Assembly: GCA_013112635.1 (NCBI GenBank)
Contig: JABFGF010000002.1
Location: 1 to 64,000, forward strand
Direction of reading: 5' to 3'
Source of the DNA: Calditrichota bacterium
GTDB taxonomy: Bacteria > Calditrichota > Calditrichia > Calditrichales > J004
DNA length: 64,000 bases
Below are positions 34,743 to 42,383 of the stretch, in pieces (position 1 is the first letter of the stretch; each line of letters opens with the position of its first letter). The notes beneath the pieces are model-generated. The model worked only from the letters and a program-made list of their open reading frames with translations, did no database searches and was not told the DNA's origin. The translations under genes and the position numbers were made by a program.

Positions 34743-35339
34743 TTAAAAAATTAAAACCCCATTATCCTTCAACAGCTTTTTTAAATCCGGAGGTAAGCCA
34801 AAAAATTCATCAATAAAACCATTCATCTCATCGATAGTTTTATCGGAAAGCAGCATCATTACATCATCCATAGCTGCACCACCAATCATAAAAGGCATTT
34901 GCGAAACAGCCATTTTATTTCCAACAAATTGAGCACCGATTTGGTATTCTGTTAGTTCTTTCACCGATGTGCCCTTTATAACACAGTTGGAAATCCACTC
35001 ATCTATTTCAAAAGTACCGTCTTCCAGTTTTTCCACTAAGCCTTCGCGCATTTCATCAAAATGGGCATTTTCTATAAAATAGTTTTGAATATTACTTAAT
35101 GATTCGCTGGAATAAACACTCATAAATTTTTGGTGACAATTTAAACAAATTGCGTATTCAAAAATGGTGTCAGTGCTGGAATAGTCTTTATATCGTTTTA
35201 TAGCTTTTTCAATAATATACTGTGTATGATTATCAAGCAGGTTGCACTCACAATTAAGGCATTTCATAAAAGGTGCATTGGTTTCATCAGAATAAAATGC
35301 CTGTGGAATATCCACTAAAATTGGTTTTTTATCTTGCAT
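34743..35339 (-). CDS. Unknown soluble protein with two CxxC pairs
   Basis: A 198-residue protein with cysteine pairs 'MKCLNCECNLL' (about 25-35) and 'YAICLNCHQKF' (about 63-73), which could form one zinc site. The C-terminal half has no recognisable motif. No signal peptide or membrane segment. The downstream end is 70 bases before the stop of the glycine-zipper gene upstream region. Start may be ATG 35339 or ATG 35345; neither has a strong ribosome site. Function not recognised. Confidence 0.6.
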   Translation of the reverse strand: MQDKKPILVDIPQAFYSDETNAPFMKCLNCECNLLDNHTQYIIEKAIKRYKDYSSTDTIFEYAICLNCHQKFMSVYSSESLSNIQNYFIENAHFDEMREGLVEKLEDGTFEIDEWISNCVIKGTSVKELTEYQIGAQFVGNKMAVSQMPFMIGGAAMDDVMMLLSDKTIDEMNGFIDEFFGLPPDLKKLLKDNGVLIF

Positions 35340-35434
35340 GATCATGAGTTTTGTGTTGGTGTCTGTTTAAAATATATAAAATCTTTATCCGTTTCAAACA
35401 TATTGAGGATTGGAATTTAAAACCATTTAGAGGA

Positions 35435-35944
35435 TTATTTATCGCGGGTAAGTTTGCGGATTATATCTTGATGTTGCGGAAATTGCATTGACAACTCTTC
35501 ACGATCAGGCATTTTAAAATCATCAAAGTCAAAACCGGGAGAAACTGTACATCCAACCAAAGAAAATGATTCTTCGAGGTTTACAGTTGCGCCAAATAAC
35601 CAACCGGATTTAACAACAATTTGTAAGCTTTCTTTTTCAGAAATTTCTTTGCCCAGATTCAAAGTAAAATATTTTCCATTCGGATCAATTACGTGAATGG
35701 TCAATGACGAGCCATCATAAAAATGCCAAATCTCATCTTGCTTTATGCGATGAAATGCGGAGAACTCACTTGATGTCAGCAAGAAATAAATAGCGGTTGA
35801 AAATGAGCGGTCACCTGTAAAACGATCCGGCAGGCTTTCAGTTAAAACTATCTCTGATGAGCGATATGTTTCTTTGAACCAGCCTCCTTCAGGATGTTTA
35901 ATAAGACCGAGTTCCTTAATCCAACTTTCAGCTGATCTTGACAT
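35435..35944 (-). CDS. Cupin (DUF985 family) protein
   Basis: A 169-residue cupin of the DUF985/Cupin_5 type. Family features are the opening 'HPEGGWFKETYRS' and 'STAIYFLLTSSEFSAFHRIK' with 'DEIWHFYDGSSLTIHVID' (about 69-87), ending 'FSLVGCTVSPGFDFDDF'. Some members are dTDP-sugar epimerase-like; the activity here is unknown. Cytosolic. Confidence 0.85.
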   Translation of the reverse strand: MSRSAESWIKELGLIKHPEGGWFKETYRSSEIVLTESLPDRFTGDRSFSTAIYFLLTSSEFSAFHRIKQDEIWHFYDGSSLTIHVIDPNGKYFTLNLGKEISEKESLQIVVKSGWLFGATVNLEESFSLVGCTVSPGFDFDDFKMPDREELSMQFPQHQDIIRKLTRDK

Positions 35945-36004
35945 TTTATCTTTTCTTCCCTGGCCACGTATACCAAGACCGGGCCAATAGTATTTCTTCA
36001 GTTT

Positions 36005-36979
36005 TTAATTTTTATTCTTCAATCTTGTTTCTTCGCTCTTTTTTCCATTAAAACGTTTCTTGCCTTGCTGATAAACATTCTTTGTCATTCTTTTAATTTC
36101 GCCGCCGGCTTCTTTAATATCGTGGCGTCGTTTCATAATTGTAAAAATGCCAATAATGGCTGGAATAATGGCGTTGATAAAAAATACAAGCAAAGAGATT
36201 CCAACTGCCGCAGCCCCCGGAACGCTGTATTGCGCAAGGAAAAAAACAGCCAGGTTTTCCCGCACACCTAACCCGGAAACTGAAATCGGAATTAACCCTG
36301 CACCCCAGATGAAAACAGTTACGATCCCCGTTTGAAAAAGTGTAACATCAAAAGACTGGTTAAGCAGGTAAAAATATTGCAAAGTAATACAGGCAAAAAT
36401 TGGCAGGGAATGAATCAATGAAGTAAAAAAGATTTTTGGATATGCAACTTCCTTTTCCTGAAATTTTTGAAAACGTTCTTTTTTTAAAAAAATGGGGGAA
36501 AGAAAAAATCCGACAATTATTAAGGCACCAACAATCCAAAGTAAATTATAATCCGGGAAAACGATGGATAAAGCAAAAGAAACTAAAACAACTTTCAGGG
36601 CTGTCTGGAAAATTTTTTCAACACCAAAAGCGATAACTTTACCACGTTTTCTACCCTGCAATAAAAAAACTTTTGTCACTTCGGCATGACCTCCGGGAAT
36701 CATCAAGCGGAGAGCAAATCCTGCAAAAAAAGAAGGAAGCAGATCTTTAATCCTGTAATGATGAGAATGGCTTTCAATCAGATATTTCCATAAACGAAAT
36801 TGAAGCGATAGATTAATCAGTGCAAAAAGTAGTACAATTATTATAGTTTCGATTTGAAGGTTAAGTAAGGTTTCAACCATCTTTTGACGGTCTACCTTAT
36901 ACAAAATCCAGCCTAAAAGAATTAGGCCAATAAAATACTTCAGGCTGAAAACAAAACGTTCTTTTATTATTTCACGCAC
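36005..36979 (-). CDS. Lysylphosphatidylglycerol synthase-like (UPF0104) membrane protein
   Basis: A 324-residue protein with about seven to eight membrane helices and the family features 'LRLMIPGGHAEVTKVFLLQG' and 'VSGLGVRENLAVFF'. This is the flippase half of MprF-type proteins without the lysyl-transferase domain; homologues move or exchange lipids across the inner membrane. The start is GTG 36979 (Met-type codons are absent nearby) and the C-terminus is basic. Fourteen bases separate it from the upstream DUF3667 gene. Confidence 0.85.
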   Translation of the reverse strand: MREIIKERFVFSLKYFIGLILLGWILYKVDRQKMVETLLNLQIETIIIVLLFALINLSLQFRLWKYLIESHSHHYRIKDLLPSFFAGFALRLMIPGGHAEVTKVFLLQGRKRGKVIAFGVEKIFQTALKVVLVSFALSIVFPDYNLLWIVGALIIVGFFLSPIFLKKERFQKFQEKEVAYPKIFFTSLIHSLPIFACITLQYFYLLNQSFDVTLFQTGIVTVFIWGAGLIPISVSGLGVRENLAVFFLAQYSVPGAAAVGISLLVFFINAIIPAIIGIFTIMKRRHDIKEAGGEIKRMTKNVYQQGKKRFNGKKSEETRLKNKN

Positions 36980-36993
36980 AAATTACTTTCGGT

Positions 36994-38217
36994 TTAAACT
37001 GACCAGACGGCCAGCATTGATAATAGAATAAATGCAAAGATATTTACGAAAGAATAAATCAGCAAAATTGAATTTAATTTAAAAAAAGTTAGAATTTTTC
37101 CCTGCCGGTAAACATTTTTAAATGCCAAAAATGTATGTACCCAAATGGCTAAAATGCTCCCAGCGATCACCCATCCATTTGGAATTAGAATTGCAATAAT
37201 CAGGTACATAAAAAGAAGTGAATGGACGTGCAGAGCAAATATCAGGTGATTAAAATAAAATATTTTCTGCCGGATATAAAACAGTTTAAGAAGCAGTGCA
37301 AACAAAGGTAAAACAAGGAACATAATTTTAGGGATTTGCCGAATCAGTTCACTCCAAAAAATGGCTATGCCTTTGCTCCCTTGAGAAAACATATATTCAG
37401 CTTTTTTTTCCAATTCCCTTAAGAAGCCAACAGAGGCTGTGTCCTCGCCGGAAAATGTTATATTTACATTTTGACTTTTCCAAACTGTTTTTCGATAAAT
37501 ATAACCTGTATCAATCCTGCTAAAAAATAAGTCCTTCGATTCCTGCGAATAATTCACTTCATCCAACAACTTTTCCATAAGCTTCTTATCGGCTGGTTTC
37601 GAAACCCGACCATTACGTTTAAAAAATTTGAATACGGAATAAATTTTTGTTGAATAATAACTTGATAAAGTATCATTAATCTGAGGATTTGCATATTCGA
37701 GATACTCTTTTATACTATCAACAAAACTGCTTGTAAAGTCACGTTTTTCTTTTTTTTCAAGTTTATAATTTATGCCTAAATCGAGCACTAATTTTTCACG
37801 AATATCTTCAGGGATATCTTGTTTATATGAGCCTAAAAATTGCCGCAGGCTGTCAGCAGTGACATTATGTTTTTGCTGTTCTTCAATTTGAAAAGGATCA
37901 ACTTTACTGCTTAGAGAAAGAATTAGAAAAAAAAGAAAGGTTGTAAATATATACAACCGCAAGGGTAAGATATAGGTATTTCTTCTACCTGAAACGTACT
38001 CTGTTGTTAAGTGACCGGGTTTACCAACAAGCGGCCAAATACTTCTAAAAAACTTACTGTCAAAAGTAAAATAATCACCCAGTAAATCTTTTAAAATTTG
38101 AGCTAAATGTATTTGTTTATGCGAATTGATTTGTCCACAATTTGGGCAATAATTATTATCACCGATATGCGTTTTACAATTATGGCAAATATCGTTTTTT
38201 AAGAATTTCTTCGGCAT
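36994..38217 (-). CDS. DUF3667 membrane protein with zinc ribbon
   Basis: A 407-residue protein starting with a zinc-ribbon 'CHNCKTHIGDNNYCPNCGQ' (four Cys, about 12-30), then the DUF3667 signature 'DYFTFDSKFFRSIWPLVGKP' with 'YVSGRRNTYI', a long soluble segment and four to five C-terminal helices. The family is common in Bacteroidota; function is not established. It lies upstream of the LPG-synthase-like gene in probable operon. Confidence 0.8.
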   Translation of the reverse strand: MPKKFLKNDICHNCKTHIGDNNYCPNCGQINSHKQIHLAQILKDLLGDYFTFDSKFFRSIWPLVGKPGHLTTEYVSGRRNTYILPLRLYIFTTFLFFLILSLSSKVDPFQIEEQQKHNVTADSLRQFLGSYKQDIPEDIREKLVLDLGINYKLEKKEKRDFTSSFVDSIKEYLEYANPQINDTLSSYYSTKIYSVFKFFKRNGRVSKPADKKLMEKLLDEVNYSQESKDLFFSRIDTGYIYRKTVWKSQNVNITFSGEDTASVGFLRELEKKAEYMFSQGSKGIAIFWSELIRQIPKIMFLVLPLFALLLKLFYIRQKIFYFNHLIFALHVHSLLFMYLIIAILIPNGWVIAGSILAIWVHTFLAFKNVYRQGKILTFFKLNSILLIYSFVNIFAFILLSMLAVWSV

Positions 38218-38307
38218 TATTTTTTTTAAGTGAGTTGAACGGTAAGATTAAAGATTTAAGAGAAAAGAAACAAGAGTTTGAAAGGCTTGTTTGTCATATT
38301 TAAAAGT

Positions 38308-38820
38308 TTACCACTTACCTGCATAGTCAAGTTTTATCGGGCTTGTTTTGTATAAAAGGTAAGCATAATTTGTTGCTGTAATTTGGCGAATGTGCAGCAA
38401 ATCATGAGCAATCCAGTTTGCCAGCAATTGTTCTGCACTCACCTCGCCTGCTTTTGGATGCAGATAACAGACCTGCCAATTTGGATTACTAAGATTATAA
38501 AGCCACTCTATTGATTTCTTTCTTTCGGCTAAGAACTGGTTCAGGGTTTCATCAAAATTTTTGCCGCTATAATTGCGTGATCTTACCCAACCCTGTGGAT
38601 CAATCGCCGGCCAGGCCTCTCCCGGGTTGTTCAAAGTAAAGTCAATTCTTTGACGGAAGTCTTCTTTTTCTTCATCGAGCAGGTGGCAAACAATTTCCAG
38701 CATTGACCACTTATTTTCATTAGCCTTCCAGGAAATTTGTTCTTCTGTGATGTTTTTAAAAAGACTCTCAAAAACGAGACCGTTCTTTTCCAGCTTAAGG
38801 ATTATATCTTTACTTTCCAT
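38308..38820 (-). CDS. DinB-family protein
   Basis: A 170-residue four-helix bundle protein of the DinB/YfiT type. Likely metal-binding histidines are in 'MLEIVCHLLDEEKEDF' (about 40-55) and 'WIAHDLLHIRQITATN' (about 137-152), the usual three-His pattern. Such proteins are thiol transferases or stress enzymes; the substrate is unknown. It follows the glutaredoxin-like gene with no gap, so the same transcript is likely. Confidence 0.85.
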   Translation of the reverse strand: MESKDIILKLEKNGLVFESLFKNITEEQISWKANENKWSMLEIVCHLLDEEKEDFRQRIDFTLNNPGEAWPAIDPQGWVRSRNYSGKNFDETLNQFLAERKKSIEWLYNLSNPNWQVCYLHPKAGEVSAEQLLANWIAHDLLHIRQITATNYAYLLYKTSPIKLDYAGKW

Positions 38821-39093
38821 TTAACAAACCTTTCCATCACCATCCAAATAACAAGAATCACTTTGAAATTTTTGCCATTGTGTCATCAGCTGTTTTGTAT
38901 CATTTAGAAAAGCTGTAATTGCGCTTTTACCGCTAATCCGCTTTTCATTCTCTATAATCAGAGGTAAGTTTCCTTGCTCCTCTTTTGTAAGATCGAGAGT
39001 ATTGCCAATTTTATATGCTAAAACTATTTCTCTAAAACCGGCTTCAATTTCATCACAAAAAGCACAATCTTTCTTTTTATACAAAGTGATCAC
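38821..39093 (-). CDS. Glutaredoxin-like protein
   Basis: A 90-residue thioredoxin-fold protein with a redox CxxC, 'KKDCAFCDEI' (Cys 10 and 13), and cis-Pro segment 'NLPLIIENEKRISG' (about 42-55). It starts at GTG 39093, whose codon overlaps the stop of the esterase gene as GTGA, a coupled arrangement. It ends immediately before the DinB gene. Both neighbours being thiol-linked fits a small redox operon. Confidence 0.75.
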   Translation of the reverse strand: MITLYKKKDCAFCDEIEAGFREIVLAYKIGNTLDLTKEEQGNLPLIIENEKRISGKSAITAFLNDTKQLMTQWQKFQSDSCYLDGDGKVC

Positions 39094-39917
39094 TTTGCTT
39101 CACCATTTTCAAAATGTTCATTAAAAAAGAGGATATGATACTTTAGAACCCGTGTCCAGTAATCCCAGCTATGGCCACCGGGGCGTTCCACATAATCATG
39201 GTCAATATTGGCATCTAATAGTAGTTTGTGCAAATTACGGTTGTCATTTGCGAAATAATCATCTACACCGCAATCAATTAAAATAGCAAGCTTTGCCGAA
39301 CGAATTTGTTCAATCATATTTACAATGGAGTTTTCTTTCCAACGCTCCGGATATTCTTCGAATGAACCCAATTTTACAGCCAGCTCTTTCTTAACCGAAG
39401 AATTTGGTAAATCAACAACTCCGCTCATATTTCCTGCTGCTGAAAATAAATCCGGATGCCGGATTGCCAGGTACAATGCCCCATGTCCACCCATACTTAA
39501 TCCGGTTATTACTCTTTTGTTTTTAGATTTTATTGTCGGGTATTTTGAATCAATAAAAGTGACCAGTTCACTGGCCACAAAAGTTTCATACTGGCTTTCT
39601 TTCACTTCCGGGCTGTCTAGGTACCAACTTGCTTTAGAACCATCCGGGCAGATAATAATACATTGATATTGCTCAGCCAGAGGTTTTAAATCCATGTGTG
39701 ACGACCAATCTTTATGGCTGCCACCATAGCCATGCAGAAGATATACTGATGGAAATTTTTGGACATTTCCATTTTCAGGAATCACAACAACTGTAAAAAT
39801 TTCTTTCTCCATTTTGGGGCTATAAACCAAAACTGTATCAACTGTTGCAGATTGGCAAAATCCAATCAACAATAAAAAAAGGATAGAAAACAGAGCACAT
39901 TTACTTCTCAGGTTCAT
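39090..39917 (-). CDS. Secreted esterase D-type alpha/beta hydrolase
   Basis: A 275-residue exported protein (signal 'MNLRSKCALFSILFLLLIGFC'). The oxyanion region is 'YLLHGYGGSHKDW' (about 59-71), nucleophile elbow 'GLSMGGHG' (Ser about 141), acid Asp near 'LIDCGVDDYF', and catalytic His in 'PGGHSWDYWTRVL'. It is of the tributyrin esterase / esterase D kind. It overlaps the upstream DUF2339 gene by 17 bases. Confidence 0.9.
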   Translation of the reverse strand: MNLRSKCALFSILFLLLIGFCQSATVDTVLVYSPKMEKEIFTVVVIPENGNVQKFPSVYLLHGYGGSHKDWSSHMDLKPLAEQYQCIIICPDGSKASWYLDSPEVKESQYETFVASELVTFIDSKYPTIKSKNKRVITGLSMGGHGALYLAIRHPDLFSAAGNMSGVVDLPNSSVKKELAVKLGSFEEYPERWKENSIVNMIEQIRSAKLAILIDCGVDDYFANDNRNLHKLLLDANIDHDYVERPGGHSWDYWTRVLKYHILFFNEHFENGEAK

Positions 39918-41670
39918 TTGTTTCCTTTGGTTTAGAAATTAATTTACTAAGATAATTACTTACAATAAGCAGTAATCCGCCAAAACCTATAAATAAAATA
40001 ATCCGCCAAATTGTTTCAAGTTCGGAGAGGTCAACAATAAAAAGCTTTCCGACCACAATAAAAATTGTAGCCGATCCAAGATAACGTAACTCCACTTTAG
40101 AATTACGCAGCCCGAATACAAAAACTATTAAGGCCAAAATACCCCAACCAGTTGTAACCAACGCCTGCCCATTATCGAAACCTTGCAATTCCCTTAAAAG
40201 CCAACCCATAATACCAATGTGCATAAAAGCAAAATTCAATATAGATTGTTGATGATTTCTTATTAGGTATGCAGAATGGCCAAGCATTAAGATAAAACCT
40301 AAGTCCGTTAGAGAACGCCTATTAAAAATAAACGGAGAACTTGCACTTAGTGTAAATAATCTTATTAGAAGTACAAATCCCATCACACTGATAAAAACTT
40401 TAGATAACGTTCTAAGTTTTGAATCGTTGGTTCTTTCAGCAATTAAAAATAGAATCCAGGACTCTGTAGCTAAAACAAAAAACTGTGTGTTTCCATCAAA
40501 AATAAGTAAAAAAGACCAGGTTAAAAGTAAGGTTGCGGTTAATCCATGTAAATAAAACAGATTTTTTAATTGATCATGCAGACGGTATTTTATAAATAAC
40601 CAAAAATAAACCAGGCTTAAGGCCATTATAATCCATCCGGTAGTTTCCTTAGAAAAACTCCAGATTATAGGAACCAAAACCATTCCGACGATTGGTGTAC
40701 TTAAAGAAAGAAAATAAAGATGGCGACGGACGAAATCGGCAAACTGCCTGGAAACCCTGTTATCAAGTGTATCAAGATTAGGATTTGGCCACTTCTCGGG
40801 ATTAGCAAGATGCAAAAACTCTCGATAAACCGGCAAAGCCCAAAGCGAAAGCCAGGTTATTATTATCCCGATTTGAACACTCCATTTTTCAAGTAAATAT
40901 CCAAACTCGGAAGCAGGCAAATTATAAACAGAAATTGACCACACAATCCATCCACCCCAGGATGTGACCCAAAGTAAAGCCCGCCATCCACGCTTCATAT
41001 AAGTAACACTGGATCCGATGATTAATAGCGATGTATAACTTGCCAATCCAGGAATATTGCTTTCTCCAGTGTACAATAGAAATGGAGTCAGCAGTCCGCC
41101 AATAATCCCAATAAGCGACAAAACGGGTTCATCCTGGCGCAGCGCTAAAAGAAAGGCGGAAATTGTCACCAGGATCATAAAGGCAAAAGCCATTCCATGT
41201 GAAATAAGACCATACAGCTGAAAGGCGGAAAATATCGTAATGTAATAAGTGGCAATTCCGCCACCTAGGAGAAGACGGCTTAGCATTTTATTTCGATCGT
41301 ACAAGCGTAAGCCAAAAATAAACAAAATAATTCCAAGCCCGATACCAAATAAAACGCGGACAAGCGGTGTTATCCAGCCTTGATCAATTGAATATTTGAA
41401 CAGAAAAACGGCCCCGAATAAAAGCAGGCCAATACCTAAACGCCCAAGCCATTTTTCACTGCTTTGGGTTTGATCTTTCTTAACCTTAGCTTTTATTTCT
41501 TTTTTTAGATTATTTATTGGCGGTGAGATAAATGGATTTTCTGTTTTTTTTACCGGAGTAGGCGGTTGTGGTTCTTGCCTTTTTTCCGGTGAAAGTTTTG
41601 CAACAACTTTTTTAAGATCGGCAAGTTGTTGTTCCAGGTCTTTAACACGTTGCTCGAGGGGATTTTCCAT
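39901..41670 (-). CDS. DUF2339 polytopic membrane protein
   Basis: A 589-residue inner membrane protein with an N-terminal coiled coil ('RVKDLEQQLADLKKVVAKL'), a basic-proline linker, and about 15 helices. The DUF2339 signature is 'KWLGRLGIGLLLFGAVFLFK' (about 74-93) and 'YSIDQGWITPLVRVLFGIGL'. Family function is not established. The downstream esterase gene overlaps it by 17 bases. Confidence 0.85.
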   Translation of the reverse strand: MENPLEQRVKDLEQQLADLKKVVAKLSPEKRQEPQPPTPVKKTENPFISPPINNLKKEIKAKVKKDQTQSSEKWLGRLGIGLLLFGAVFLFKYSIDQGWITPLVRVLFGIGLGIILFIFGLRLYDRNKMLSRLLLGGGIATYYITIFSAFQLYGLISHGMAFAFMILVTISAFLLALRQDEPVLSLIGIIGGLLTPFLLYTGESNIPGLASYTSLLIIGSSVTYMKRGWRALLWVTSWGGWIVWSISVYNLPASEFGYLLEKWSVQIGIIITWLSLWALPVYREFLHLANPEKWPNPNLDTLDNRVSRQFADFVRRHLYFLSLSTPIVGMVLVPIIWSFSKETTGWIIMALSLVYFWLFIKYRLHDQLKNLFYLHGLTATLLLTWSFLLIFDGNTQFFVLATESWILFLIAERTNDSKLRTLSKVFISVMGFVLLIRLFTLSASSPFIFNRRSLTDLGFILMLGHSAYLIRNHQQSILNFAFMHIGIMGWLLRELQGFDNGQALVTTGWGILALIVFVFGLRNSKVELRYLGSATIFIVVGKLFIVDLSELETIWRIILFIGFGGLLLIVSNYLSKLISKPKETNEPEK

Positions 41671-41690
41671 AATACCAGGTTCCTATAAAA

Positions 41691-42077
41691 TCACCATATT
41701 GTATCAAGTTTTGAATATTGAAGAAGTTTTTTATCGGCTGTAATTAAAGGTATAGAGTTAACAATTGAAGTTGCTGCGATTATCCTGTCTGCAGGATCTT
41801 TATGTAAGTCATCGAATTGAACTGATTGAACAAGAATGTCGAGAGACAAATCTAACAACAAAAGCCTTTGATCTTTTCTTGTTAATGATATCCAACGAAT
41901 TATATCAATCTCCAGTTTAACTCTTTTCTTTTTTACTAACTGGGCCAGCTCCCAACCCGAAATTGGGCTTATAGCAAGTGATTTTTCATTATTAATTGCG
42001 TCTAAGGCTGGTTTCGATAGATGCTGAAATTGTTTTGTATAATAAAAAACCCAAACATGAGTATCCAATAGAAGCAT
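41691..42077 (-). CDS. vapC: PIN-domain toxin (VapC-like)
   Basis: A 128-residue PIN nuclease. Acidic residues are visible: D in 'MLLLDTHVWVFYY', E in 'SPISGWELAQL', D in 'DPADRIIAATSI' and D in 'LITADKKLL'. ATG 42077 shares one base with the antitoxin stop (TAATG), a coupled arrangement. It is a different sequence group from the PIN toxin at 7447. Confidence 0.9.
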   Translation of the reverse strand: MLLLDTHVWVFYYTKQFQHLSKPALDAINNEKSLAISPISGWELAQLVKKKRVKLEIDIIRWISLTRKDQRLLLLDLSLDILVQSVQFDDLHKDPADRIIAATSIVNSIPLITADKKLLQYSKLDTIW

Positions 42078-42307
42078 TACAAATCCCACTCATCTTCAGC
42101 TACAGGTTCTGTAGGATCTTTATAAAAACTGACCGATCCTTCTAATTCTTTTTGAGCTTTTTCCCATTCTGTTTTAGGGGAATAAGGAACTATCTTCGCA
42201 ACGACCTTATTATGCTTTTTAACAAGAAGCTCATTTCCATCCTGTTCAATTTTATTTATATAAAATGACAATTTTGACTTTAGTTCTTTAATGGCAATTG
42301 CATCCAT
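42077..42307 (-). CDS. Phd/YefM-type antitoxin
   Basis: A 76-residue antitoxin with the Phd/YefM N-terminus 'IAIKELKSKLSFYINKIEQD' and 'ELLVKKHNKVVAKIVPYSP', followed by a loose acidic tail that should occlude the toxin. GAGAG lies a few bases before the ATG. It is expected to bind and repress its own promoter. Confidence 0.8.
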   Translation of the reverse strand: MDAIAIKELKSKLSFYINKIEQDGNELLVKKHNKVVAKIVPYSPKTEWEKAQKELEGSVSFYKDPTEPVAEDEWDL

Positions 42308-42383
42308 AATAATGCTCTCTTTTTTATAACCATAAAAAAGTAGTCATTTTTTGCCGATATGTCAAATAATACAGATGGAAAAC

